A stretch of 53,956 nt of DNA from Ruegeria sp. A3M17. GTDB lineage: Bacteria > Pseudomonadota > Alphaproteobacteria > Rhodobacterales > Rhodobacteraceae. Positions 41,884 to 49,422 of this stretch are shown here, piece by piece. Both the position numbers and the translations under genes were made by a program. Location of the stretch: contig NZ_QOCF01000029.1 in NCBI RefSeq assembly GCF_003318255.1, forward strand, positions 1 to 53,956. Direction: 5' to 3'. The notes beneath the pieces are model-generated. The model was given only the letters and a program-made list of their open reading frames with translations. It searched no databases and was not told where the DNA came from. Positions within the stretch are counted from its first letter, which is position 1. The number at the start of each line of letters is the position of its first letter.

Positions 41884-41952
41884 GTTTTTCCTCCCTGGGT
41901 CCAAGCGGTATGCCTTGGGGGACCTGCGGTAAGGAAAGAACGCTGAAGCCAT

Positions 41953-41974
41953 CCGTTCCAGCCGGTGGAAACGG
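41953..41974. promoter_or_regulatory. Imperfect dyad upstream of coxM
   Basis: CCGTTCCA-GCCGG-TGGAAACGG is an inverted repeat with one extra A in the right arm. It lies 70-90 bases before the coxM start, in the only gap between the regulator gene and coxMSL. It is a reasonable place for an activator site. Confidence 0.4.
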
Positions 41975-42022
41975 AGAGCGCGGCTTATTTCACGAAATGC
42001 GAATGCGCTGCACGAGCTGCGA

Positions 42023-43120
42023 TCAAAGGCCCAGCGCCTCGCGAATGTCCGTCAGGCGGGATCGGCTGACCGGCACCTTGGCTAGCGCATCGACACCATC
42101 GAAATAGCAGGTGCCGTTGTCCTTGTGCCTCTCGAACTGCGAGACCTGTTTGGGGTTCACCAGATAACTGCGATGAGCTCGCAAAAACCCGTCAGGCGCC
42201 AAGCGCGTTTCAGCTTCGGTAATGGACCACGGGCAAAACAGTTTCTCGGCGTTCATATAGAGAACGGTGTAGTGCCCTTCGGCCCGGATGGCTGCGATAT
42301 TGGAAGGCTGGGCGAAAAAGGTTTGTCCCTCCCGCTCAAATGGAACCCCGGCCCGCAATGGGGGCTCTGGCTCCCGGGCAGGTTCCGGCGCGCTGGGCGA
42401 TACGTCTGCTGCCGTGGGTTCGATGAAGGTGATGCCCGTTAGCAGGAATGCACCACAGATCAGGAACACGGAAACCGTGACCCCCATCGCCAGCACCTGA
42501 TTGTTTAGCGCAGGTCCGGCGCGACCGGCGGTATCGCTTGCGACAAATTCAGTCAGGCCGGTGGCAACGAAATGCATGGTGAAGACCGCCAACCCGAAAC
42601 ACACCGTTCCCAGCAAAATATTGCGTTGCGTTCGGTTATCATAGGCAACCCAGATTGCCAGCACCGACAAAACGACCGAAGCCAGGGTCGAAGTCACCAC
42701 GTCCCATAGATTGTAAACTGGGCGGCACAGTTCCATCCCGGCCATGCCGACGTAGTGCATAACAACAATCCCCAGACCCACGATCACGCCCGCAACAACA
42801 ATTGTGCCCATTGTGCGGGGACGGAAATGCAGGATCAGCAGCGCCAGACCAACCATCAGGATCGCGACCAGGGCTGAGATCAGGGTGATCAAAGCATCAT
42901 AGTAAAACAGGATCGGCAATTGCAGGCCCAGCATGGCCACGAAATGCATCGACCAGATGCCACCGCCCAGAATGATCGCAGCCAACGCCACGACCAGTTT
43001 GCGCTTCTGATCGTCCAGTTTTGAGGCCCCATGCGTCAGATAAAGCCCGGTGAATCCGGCCATCATCGCAACAGCGAGAGACGCCGCCACAAGCCAAGCG
43101 TTATGAGAATAGTCCAACAT
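42023..43120 (-). CDS. MHYT membrane sensor with LytTR DNA-binding domain (CoxC/CoxH-like)
   Basis: 365 residues. Seven hydrophobic helices carry three MHYT-type motifs: SMHFVAM near residue 57, VMHYVGM near residue 120 and TMHFVATG near residue 182. This domain is proposed to bind metal and sense CO, O2 or NO. A proline-rich linker (about residues 240-260) leads to a C-terminal LytTR domain (about 265-365, FLRAHRSYLVNPKQV). In Afipia, CoxC and CoxH have the same layout and flank cox genes. It is directly upstream of coxM on the same strand, so it is likely a one-component CO-responsive regulator of the cluster. Confidence 0.88.
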   Translation of the reverse strand: MLDYSHNAWLVAASLAVAMMAGFTGLYLTHGASKLDDQKRKLVVALAAIILGGGIWSMHFVAMLGLQLPILFYYDALITLISALVAILMVGLALLILHFRPRTMGTIVVAGVIVGLGIVVMHYVGMAGMELCRPVYNLWDVVTSTLASVVLSVLAIWVAYDNRTQRNILLGTVCFGLAVFTMHFVATGLTEFVASDTAGRAGPALNNQVLAMGVTVSVFLICGAFLLTGITFIEPTAADVSPSAPEPAREPEPPLRAGVPFEREGQTFFAQPSNIAAIRAEGHYTVLYMNAEKLFCPWSITEAETRLAPDGFLRAHRSYLVNPKQVSQFERHKDNGTCYFDGVDALAKVPVSRSRLTDIREALGL

Positions 43121-43167
43121 TTGGATTTACACGCCCTCCCCGACGCGTGGGTGACGTTACCAAACGG

Positions 43168-43187
43168 AATTGATTGCGACAATTGAT
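43168..43187. promoter_or_regulatory. Direct repeat upstream of the MHYT-LytTR gene
   Basis: AATTGAT occurs at 43168-43174 and 43181-43187, a 13-base period. It is 48-67 bases before the start codon. A TGTTG/CAACA dyad with an 11-base spacer partly overlaps (43187-43207). LytTR proteins bind direct repeats, so autoregulation is possible, but the spacing does not exactly fit the known consensus. Confidence 0.3.
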
Positions 43188-43262
43188 GTTGAAAAGGAAT
43201 TCCAACAGCATCGTTGCCGGTTTCAGTTTTTACCGACCCACCGGGCTTAGGTGGCGATCCTA

Positions 43263-44267
43263 TTACTGAATAACGGCATCTTCCCATGCGGAAAGGAACT
43301 TTGTTCGTTTCAACCCGTCAAGAAAGGTCAGTAACGCAGGATCAAGGCCGATTGTCTCGCGCCCGTCTGAACCATCACTCGGCTGCAAAAGAGGAAGCGG
43401 GCTGGCCTCTTCGGCCACTGCTGGCCGCTCAGTTACGAGGTAACGCAGCAGCAACTCGGCTGCTTTGGGTTCTGGCGTGGCTTTCGAAACCATCGCTGTA
43501 CGCATCATAATTGTTTGAAAATCAGACGGTAACACGACCTCAAGGGCGTCTTTGCCCTCGGCTCGGACAGCGGCGTAACTGCCCAGAACATTGTAAGCAA
43601 CCAGGATCGAGCCATCCGCTAGGTCATTGATCATTTCGCCCGAGCAGCAATAGAGCCGCACATCCAAGCCGCCCATAACCTCCATCAAGCGCCAATAGGT
43701 CTCAGACGCGCGCGCATCCTGGGTTGCAAACAGATATCCCAGACCAGATTGGCGCACGTCATAGGTGCCAACTTTGCCCCGAAACTCCTCGGGTCGTTTG
43801 CGCAATGCCTCGATCAGGCTTTGCCGGGTCTGGGGGATGGGCTGCCCTTCAAACGCGGTTCGGTTGATCACGATTGTCGCGGGTTCCGAGGTGAATGCAA
43901 AAAGGCTGTGGTGCCATTGCGCCCAGTCCGGGACGGGGACATCGTCGATAGACAGGGCAAAGCCGTCATTTGCCAGTTTCAACTGCAGGTCCATCGCACT
44001 GGAGATGATCACGTCGAAGGCCTCGGGCGTTGCGCGGACACGACGGTTGATGTCAGCGGTTCCGGAAACGAGGTATTCGACACTAATCCGGGGGTTCTCC
44101 GCCACAAACCCCTCGATCACCGGGGCGAATAAGACAGTATCGGTACTGGAAATCACACGAAGGCGCGGACCTTCGGCGCTTTCATTAAAGATCAGGCGGT
44201 CTTCCCAGTCGTCAGCCCACCCAAGGCAGGGAACAACCAACAAAACTAGAGCGATAAGATAACGCAT
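43263..44267 (-). CDS. Periplasmic solute-binding protein of a two-component locus
   Basis: 334 residues. A signal peptide (MRYLIALVLLVVPCLGWA) precedes a family 1-type extracellular solute-binding fold (LRVISSTDTVLFAPVIEGF, then SGTADINRRV, AFDVIISSAMDL and GLGYLFATQDA). No ABC permease or ATPase gene is near. Its start overlaps the stop of the TctE-type kinase gene by 22 bases, so it belongs to the regulatory operon. In the phosphoglycerate system, PgtC is a similar binding-type protein that serves the sensor kinase PgtB. By analogy, this protein may present a ligand to the kinase. That role is inferred from position only. Confidence 0.8.
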   Translation of the reverse strand: MRYLIALVLLVVPCLGWADDWEDRLIFNESAEGPRLRVISSTDTVLFAPVIEGFVAENPRISVEYLVSGTADINRRVRATPEAFDVIISSAMDLQLKLANDGFALSIDDVPVPDWAQWHHSLFAFTSEPATIVINRTAFEGQPIPQTRQSLIEALRKRPEEFRGKVGTYDVRQSGLGYLFATQDARASETYWRLMEVMGGLDVRLYCCSGEMINDLADGSILVAYNVLGSYAAVRAEGKDALEVVLPSDFQTIMMRTAMVSKATPEPKAAELLLRYLVTERPAVAEEASPLPLLQPSDGSDGRETIGLDPALLTFLDGLKRTKFLSAWEDAVIQ

Positions 44268-45613
44268 GCACCCCCCTTTGATCGGTTCTTTAGGATCAAC
44301 GCGCCCCCATGCGCCGTTGCCACATCCTGTGCGATCGTCAATCCCAGACCGGACCCGATGGTCCCAACCGCGTTCTGTCCGCGTTCGAACCGGCGTGTCA
44401 GTGTGTCGATTTCATCAGGCGGAAAGCCGGGGCCCGAGTCGCGCACCTGAATCTGGGGTTCGGGATGTGCAATGATCGTGATCTCAACAGCGCTTTCAGA
44501 TGGTGCATATTTCATCGCGTTATCGACCATATTTCGCACAGCATTCTGGATCAGGATCGAGTCGCCCGAGTAAGGAACCGACGGCTCACCCGACAATGAA
44601 AGCGTCAGCTCTTTCATTTCGGCAATCGGGATCAGGCGCTGCACCAGATCGCGGATCAGGACGACCAGATCAATTTCCTCGCGCTCCAGATGATCCGCTC
44701 GGAAGGTGATCATCGCGTGATCCAGCAACTGCCCTGCCGCGCGTGAGCTTTCGTCGATGGCCCGCACCATGGCCTTCAAGGCCTCGCGATTGTCTTCGCG
44801 TTCCACGCGGTGAAGGGTTGCCTCGGCATAAGACCTGACGGTGGCAAGCGGTGTTCGCACCCGGTGCGCGGCTTCGGCGATAAAGTCCTCGGATTGGCTA
44901 AGCGATTGGTCTAGACGGCCCATGAGCGAGTTCAGCGACGTCACCAGCGGCGCCATCTCTTTTGGTACGGGTTTCTTGAACGGGCTTAGATCCTGCGGAC
45001 CTCTGCGTGTGACCGAGGTCGTCAGTTTGTTCAACTGGCCGATCGTTGATGATGTCACCCAGAACGATAGCGCGGCGGTCAGCAAAAAGAACCCGATCCC
45101 CAAATACGCCGCGTTGCGTGAAATCTGATCCAGCGTATCCGACAACGCGTCCTGCGTTTGCCCCAACGCAACCTCAATCTCGGTCTGGCGGCCCAAACCA
45201 ACCAGCGTTCGGCTGGCGCTGACCTGACGGACACGCTCGCCGCGCACCTGACCGGTTTGAAAAGCCCATCTGCCTTCAATCGGGCCATCTGCGAGGCTCA
45301 GATCATCGTAGCCGGACAGGAATTCTCCATCCTGATAAATGGCATAGAACACCCGGTCATCCGACGGCGTGCTGAGCATGGAAAACGCGGCATAGGGGAT
45401 GTCCACCTCAAGCTGGCCGTGCCTGAGCGCAGCGGCATCAAGGATCGACGAGACCGAAGCCCCTAAAATATCGTCCTGTCCCTGTTGGGCAACCTTTGCG
45501 GCATAGCTGCGCACTGTCAGGAACAATAGGATCGCCAAAACTGCCGCTCCGCCGATCAGCGTCAACACCAGCCGATTTCTTAGTGATCCCGAGACGGTTG
45601 CGCTAGTCGTCAT
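44246..45613 (-). CDS. tctE: Sensor histidine kinase (TctE-like)
   Basis: 455 residues. Two membrane helices (about 14-35 and 168-188) flank a periplasmic sensor domain of the TctE type (2CSK_N). The phosphorylation site is His250 in EAAHRVRTPLATVRS. The ATP domain has NAVRNMVDNAMKYAPSE, VRDSGPGFPPDEID and GSGLGLTIAQDVA. It should phosphorylate the adjacent response regulator in reply to a periplasmic carboxylate. Its start overlaps the regulator stop by 11 bases. The neighbouring tripartite transporter makes a tricarboxylate the best guess for the signal. Confidence 0.9.
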   Translation of the reverse strand: MTTSATVSGSLRNRLVLTLIGGAAVLAILLFLTVRSYAAKVAQQGQDDILGASVSSILDAAALRHGQLEVDIPYAAFSMLSTPSDDRVFYAIYQDGEFLSGYDDLSLADGPIEGRWAFQTGQVRGERVRQVSASRTLVGLGRQTEIEVALGQTQDALSDTLDQISRNAAYLGIGFFLLTAALSFWVTSSTIGQLNKLTTSVTRRGPQDLSPFKKPVPKEMAPLVTSLNSLMGRLDQSLSQSEDFIAEAAHRVRTPLATVRSYAEATLHRVEREDNREALKAMVRAIDESSRAAGQLLDHAMITFRADHLEREEIDLVVLIRDLVQRLIPIAEMKELTLSLSGEPSVPYSGDSILIQNAVRNMVDNAMKYAPSESAVEITIIAHPEPQIQVRDSGPGFPPDEIDTLTRRFERGQNAVGTIGSGLGLTIAQDVATAHGGALILKNRSKGGACVILSL

Positions 45614-46271
45614 GATCCAGCCTATACCCCAGTCCGCGCAAAGTAGTGATTTTCATGCGGGACTTTTCAAGATGCTTGCGCAAGCGCCCGACATATACCT
45701 CAATCGCGTTGTCCGACACGTTGTCATCATAAGAAAACAACCTGTCCGCCAGCTTCTGCTTGGAAAATACCTGTCCAGGCGCGTTTATGAACAGCTCGAT
45801 CATTCTCAGCTCGCGATTGCGGAGGGAGAGCGTGACGCCATCGACGGTCAAATGACCAGCAACCGGATCAAAGATAATTCCGCCAACTTCAATCGTCGAT
45901 TTCGCGCTTCCGGACTTCCGACGCAAAACGGCGCGGCAGCGGGCTTCTAGCTCGGCATGATCGAAGGGTTTGGTCACATAGTCATCCGCTCCCAGATCAA
46001 GCGAGCCGATTCGATCCGAAACCTGACTGCGCGCGGTCAGGACGATCACCGGCGTGTCCAAACGGCTGGCGCGATGCTGCCTTAGGAACTCGCGGCCATC
46101 CCCATCAGGCAACATGATATCCAGCAGGATAAGGTCGTATTCTTCGGTCGCAACAAAGGCGCGCGCATCCTCTAAATTCGCTGCATGATCAACAACATGA
46201 CCATCCAGCTGCATGCGGGAACTGATCGCATTCGCGAGGTCGAGATTGTCTTCGACAAGCAGAAATTTCAT
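45603..46271 (-). CDS. tctD: OmpR/PhoB-family response regulator (TctD-like)
   Basis: 222 residues. The receiver domain has the acidic pocket VEDN and the phospho-acceptor Asp51 in LILLDIMLPDGDG, plus VLTARSQ and the switch Lys in DDYVTKPFDHAEL. The C-terminal winged helix includes VTLSLRNRELRMIELFINAP and NAIEVYVGRLRKHLEKS. It likely activates the divergent tctCBA operon. A direct repeat with an 11-bp period between the two operons fits this family's tandem binding. It is first in the operon with the kinase and the solute-binding protein. Confidence 0.92.
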   Translation of the reverse strand: MKFLLVEDNLDLANAISSRMQLDGHVVDHAANLEDARAFVATEEYDLILLDIMLPDGDGREFLRQHRASRLDTPVIVLTARSQVSDRIGSLDLGADDYVTKPFDHAELEARCRAVLRRKSGSAKSTIEVGGIIFDPVAGHLTVDGVTLSLRNRELRMIELFINAPGQVFSKQKLADRLFSYDDNVSDNAIEVYVGRLRKHLEKSRMKITTLRGLGYRLDHDD

Positions 46272-46296
46272 GGGCGGGAATCAGTTTCTTTTTGCA

Positions 46297-46317
46297 TGAC
46301 AGGTTGATGTCAGGTTG
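46297..46317. promoter_or_regulatory. Tandem response-regulator box between tctD and tctC
   Basis: TGACAGGTTG (46297-46306) and TGTCAGGTTG (46308-46317) match at nine of ten positions and repeat every 11 bases, one helical turn. OmpR/PhoB-family regulators bind such same-facing repeats. It is 26 bases before tctD (divergent) and about 60 bases before tctC. Confidence 0.6.
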
Positions 46318-46379
46318 GCGTGTTTAGGTGCAGGATAATCTGTGCCGCTGAGCGGCCAGTTGTCAAATGGGAGGACATA

Positions 46380-47357
46380 ATGACAACATTTAACCTGGGC
46401 CGCCGGGCCCTGATCGCAGCTGTTGCGGCAATTGGTCTGGTTGGACCCGCAGCATCCGAAGAAGTCGTCGACAGCATTCACTTTCTGATCCCCGGCGGCG
46501 CCGGCGGTGGTTGGGACGGAACCGCCCGCGGAACCGGCGAGGCCCTGACAAATGCAGGTCTGGTAGGCACGGCATCTTATGAAAACATGTCAGGCGGCGG
46601 CGGCGGTAAAGCTATCGGCTTCCTGATCGAGAACGCCGACAGCAACCACGGCACGCTGATGGTCAACTCGACCCCCATCGTGATCCGCTCGCTGACCGGT
46701 GTATTCCCGCATAACTTCCGTGACCTGACACTGGTCTCGGGCACGATCGGTGATTACGCGGCGATTGTTGTGGGCAAAGACAGCCCGATCAACTCGATGG
46801 CGGACCTGCTGGCCGCCTATGACGCTGATCCGGGCGCAACCGCGATCGGTGGCGGCTCAGTTCCGGGCGGCATGGACCATCTAGTCGCCGCAATGGTCAT
46901 GGAAGCTGCAGGCAAGGACGCGCTGGGCGTTAAATACATCCCTTATGATGCGGGCGGTAAAGCTATGGCTGCCTTGCTGTCGGGTGAGATCGCCGCACTG
47001 TCGACCGGTTTCTCCGAAGCCGTCGATCTGGCGAACGCGGGTGAGGTTAAAATCATCGGTGTGACCGCAGAGGAACGCGTTGATGCCGCACCTGATGCAC
47101 AGACAATGAAAGAACAGGGCATCGACACCACTTTCGTGAACTGGCGTGGATTCTTTGCTGCCCCCGGCCTGCCCGAGGACAAGCTGGCTGCCTATCAGCA
47201 AGCCATCGCCAAGATGTACGACACGCCCGAATGGGAAGAGGTTCGTGCCCGTAACGGTTGGGTCAACATCCACAACTCAGGCACCGATTTCGAGGTGTTT
47301 CTGGAAGGCCAGGAGCAGCAGATCAGCGACCTGATGAAGAAGCTGGGCTTTCTCTAA
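46380..47357 (+). CDS. tctC: Tripartite tricarboxylate transporter substrate-binding protein TctC
   Basis: About 325 residues. A signal sequence (GRRALIAAVAAIGLVGPAA) directs it to the periplasm. IHFLIPGGAGGGWDGTARG at the mature start and VENMSGGGGG-like YENMSGGGGGKAIGFLI are typical of the Bug/TctC fold. GSVPGGMDH and ALSTGFSEAVDLA form the ligand side. GGGAGG before the ATG at 46380 decides the start, and the open frame upstream is not signal-like. It captures a di- or tricarboxylate and hands it to TctAB. A stem-loop after its stop probably keeps its expression above that of the membrane subunits. Confidence 0.93.
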   Translation: MTTFNLGRRALIAAVAAIGLVGPAASEEVVDSIHFLIPGGAGGGWDGTARGTGEALTNAGLVGTASYENMSGGGGGKAIGFLIENADSNHGTLMVNSTPIVIRSLTGVFPHNFRDLTLVSGTIGDYAAIVVGKDSPINSMADLLAAYDADPGATAIGGGSVPGGMDHLVAAMVMEAAGKDALGVKYIPYDAGGKAMAALLSGEIAALSTGFSEAVDLANAGEVKIIGVTAEERVDAAPDAQTMKEQGIDTTFVNWRGFFAAPGLPEDKLAAYQQAIAKMYDTPEWEEVRARNGWVNIHNSGTDFEVFLEGQEQQISDLMKKLGFL

Positions 47358-47365
47358 AGCAATCT

Positions 47366-47393
47366 ACGGCAGAGCGTTTGATCGCTCTGCCGT
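47366..47393 (+). promoter_or_regulatory. Intra-operon stem-loop between tctC and tctB
   Basis: ACGGCAGAGCG (47366-47376) and CGCTCTGCCGT (47383-47393) form a perfect 11-bp stem with a six-base loop (TTTGAT). No T run follows. Such hairpins often protect the mRNA of an abundant binding protein or partly stop transcription before the membrane genes. Confidence 0.7.
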
Positions 47394-47426
47394 CCCTAAA
47401 GAATAAGATACACGGGAGGGGACGTT

Positions 47427-47909
47427 ATGGCGCTGGATCGCTGGATCGCGCTTATTTTACTGGGTGTTTGCCTGACATATGGGTACGCCGCCTGGTTCAC
47501 GATGGACGGAAGTCTTCCTCCTTTCATGCAGAGAAATCCGATCTGGCCCAGCACGTTTCCAAAGGTGCTGTCTATTCTGGGTGTGGTCGCGTGTTCGATC
47601 ATCCTGCTTGGCTTTGAAAAGAACGAAGTTAAAGAGGCCGATATCGATTACCGCAGACTTGGGGAATATCACCTGGGTCAGGCAATTTCTCTTCTGGTGC
47701 TCATGGTTGTCTATGCCCTGTGCCTGCGCCCGGTCGGTTTTCTGATTGCGACATCCAGTTTCCTGATCCTCGGGTCTTTCATTCTGGGTGAACGCAAGTG
47801 GCACATCATGCTGCCTGTCGCGTTCGTTGCAACCGGATCCGTCTGGTATCTGGTTCAGGAAGTTCTTGGAATTTATATGCGCCCCCTGCCGGGCGTGTTC
47901 GGAGGCTGA
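47427..47909 (+). CDS. tctB: Tripartite tricarboxylate transporter small membrane subunit TctB
   Basis: 160 residues with about four membrane helices (WIALILLGVCLTYGYAAW, FPKVLSILGVVACSIILLGF, then two more). TctB-family proteins pair with TctA. GGGAGGGG lies before the ATG. The stop is one base before the tctA start region, with GGAGG within the last codons of tctB for tctA translation. It belongs to a sodium-dependent secondary uptake system. Confidence 0.9.
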   Translation: MALDRWIALILLGVCLTYGYAAWFTMDGSLPPFMQRNPIWPSTFPKVLSILGVVACSIILLGFEKNEVKEADIDYRRLGEYHLGQAISLLVLMVVYALCLRPVGFLIATSSFLILGSFILGERKWHIMLPVAFVATGSVWYLVQEVLGIYMRPLPGVFGG

Positions 47910-47910
47910 C

Positions 47911-49422
47911 ATGCTTGAAGGACTTCTGATCGGCCTGCAAACGGCATTCTCAATTCAAAACCTGCTGATGGTCGTAGCCGGATGCCTGATCGGCACGTTT
48001 ATCGGCATGCTTCCGGGTCTAGGTCCGATGTCGATCATCGCGATCATGATCCCGGTTGCGATCTCGATGGGCGATCCATCCGCCGCACTGATCCTTTTGG
48101 CAGGGGTTTACTATGGTGCGATTTTCGGCGGCTCGACCTCGTCCATTCTGCTGAATGCGCCGGGGGTCGCGGGGACCGTGGCCTCAAGCTTCGACGGTTA
48201 TCCAATGGCCCGGCAGGGCAAGGCGGGCAAGGCCCTGACCATCGCGGCAATCGCCAGTTTCGCAGGCGGCACGATAGGGGCCATTTTGCTGATGGTCTTT
48301 GCACCGGCACTGTCTTCAGTCGCTCTGCTGTTCCATTCAGCCGAATATTTCGCATTGATGGTGGTGGGTCTTTCAGCCATCGCGGCCTTTGCCGGTTCGG
48401 GGCAAGTGGCAAAGGCCATCATCATGACGACCATGGGATTGATCATGGCCACCGTCGGAGAGGGGGCGCTGTTCAATCTTCCGCGTTTCACAATGGGTAT
48501 CATGGATCTGCAATCCGGATTTGGCTTCATCACTCTGGCCATGGCGATGTTTGCCTTGCCCGAGGCGTTGTTCCTGGTGCTTAAACCCAAGGACCTGAAA
48601 GGGGATGACGGCAAGATCAAGGATCTGCGCATTACCAAGGCCGAGGCAAAGGCCATCACCCCGGTCATCGGCCGTCAATCGGTGCAGGGCTTCTTTATCG
48701 GCGTCCTGCCCGGCGCAGGCGCGACAATTGCAAGTTTCCTCGGCTATGCGGTGGAACGGAACATTGCCCCCAAGGATGAGCAGGAGGAATTCGGCAAAGG
48801 CTCGATCAAAGGTCTGGCCGCGCCTGAATCGGCGAATAATGCGGCTTGCACCGGATCTTTCGTGCCGCTGCTGACACTGGGCATTCCAGGTTCCGGAACG
48901 ACCGCGATCCTGCTGGGTGCCTTGATTGCCCTGAACGTCACCCCGGGCCCGCGTCTTATGCTGGATGAGCCTCAGATCTTTTGGGCGGTGATCATGTCGA
49001 TGTTCATCGGTAACCTCGTCCTGCTGATCCTGAACCTGCCACTGATCCCCTACATTGCCAAAGTGCTGGCCGTTCCGCGCAACTATCTGATCCCGTTCAT
49101 TTTGTTCTTCACACTAATGGGTGCCTATATCGGGCAGAACAATGCCACCGAATTGCTGATCCTGGTGGGTTTCGGCGTATGCGCAACGGCCTTGAAGTTC
49201 GCAGACTATCCGCTGGCCCCCTTGCTTATCGGATTCATCCTGGGCGGCATGATGGAGGATAACTTTTCGCGTTCGATGCAGCTGTATGACGGCATCGCGT
49301 TTATCTGGGAACGTCCGATGACCCTGGGCCTGCTTGCCATTGCCGCCCTGCTGGTTCTGCTGCCCAGCTACCGCGCGCGTCGTGCACGGGCACGGGCCGC
49401 TGGTGTGGCTGATGGCGACTGA
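47911..49422 (+). CDS. tctA: Tripartite tricarboxylate transporter large membrane subunit TctA
   Basis: 503 residues with about 12 membrane helices. Two inverted-repeat motifs are typical: IGMLPGLGPMSIIAIMIP near residue 30 and GVLPGAGATIASFLGYAVER near residue 265. GGSTSSILLNAPGVAG and APESANNAACTGSFVPLLTLGIPGSG-type segments (quoted as ESANNAACTGSFVPLL) line the transport path. The start at 47911 has GGAGG just before. The CoA-transferase gene starts within its last codons, an 11-base overlap, which ties import to catabolism. Confidence 0.95.
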   Translation: MLEGLLIGLQTAFSIQNLLMVVAGCLIGTFIGMLPGLGPMSIIAIMIPVAISMGDPSAALILLAGVYYGAIFGGSTSSILLNAPGVAGTVASSFDGYPMARQGKAGKALTIAAIASFAGGTIGAILLMVFAPALSSVALLFHSAEYFALMVVGLSAIAAFAGSGQVAKAIIMTTMGLIMATVGEGALFNLPRFTMGIMDLQSGFGFITLAMAMFALPEALFLVLKPKDLKGDDGKIKDLRITKAEAKAITPVIGRQSVQGFFIGVLPGAGATIASFLGYAVERNIAPKDEQEEFGKGSIKGLAAPESANNAACTGSFVPLLTLGIPGSGTTAILLGALIALNVTPGPRLMLDEPQIFWAVIMSMFIGNLVLLILNLPLIPYIAKVLAVPRNYLIPFILFFTLMGAYIGQNNATELLILVGFGVCATALKFADYPLAPLLIGFILGGMMEDNFSRSMQLYDGIAFIWERPMTLGLLAIAALLVLLPSYRARRARARAAGVADGD

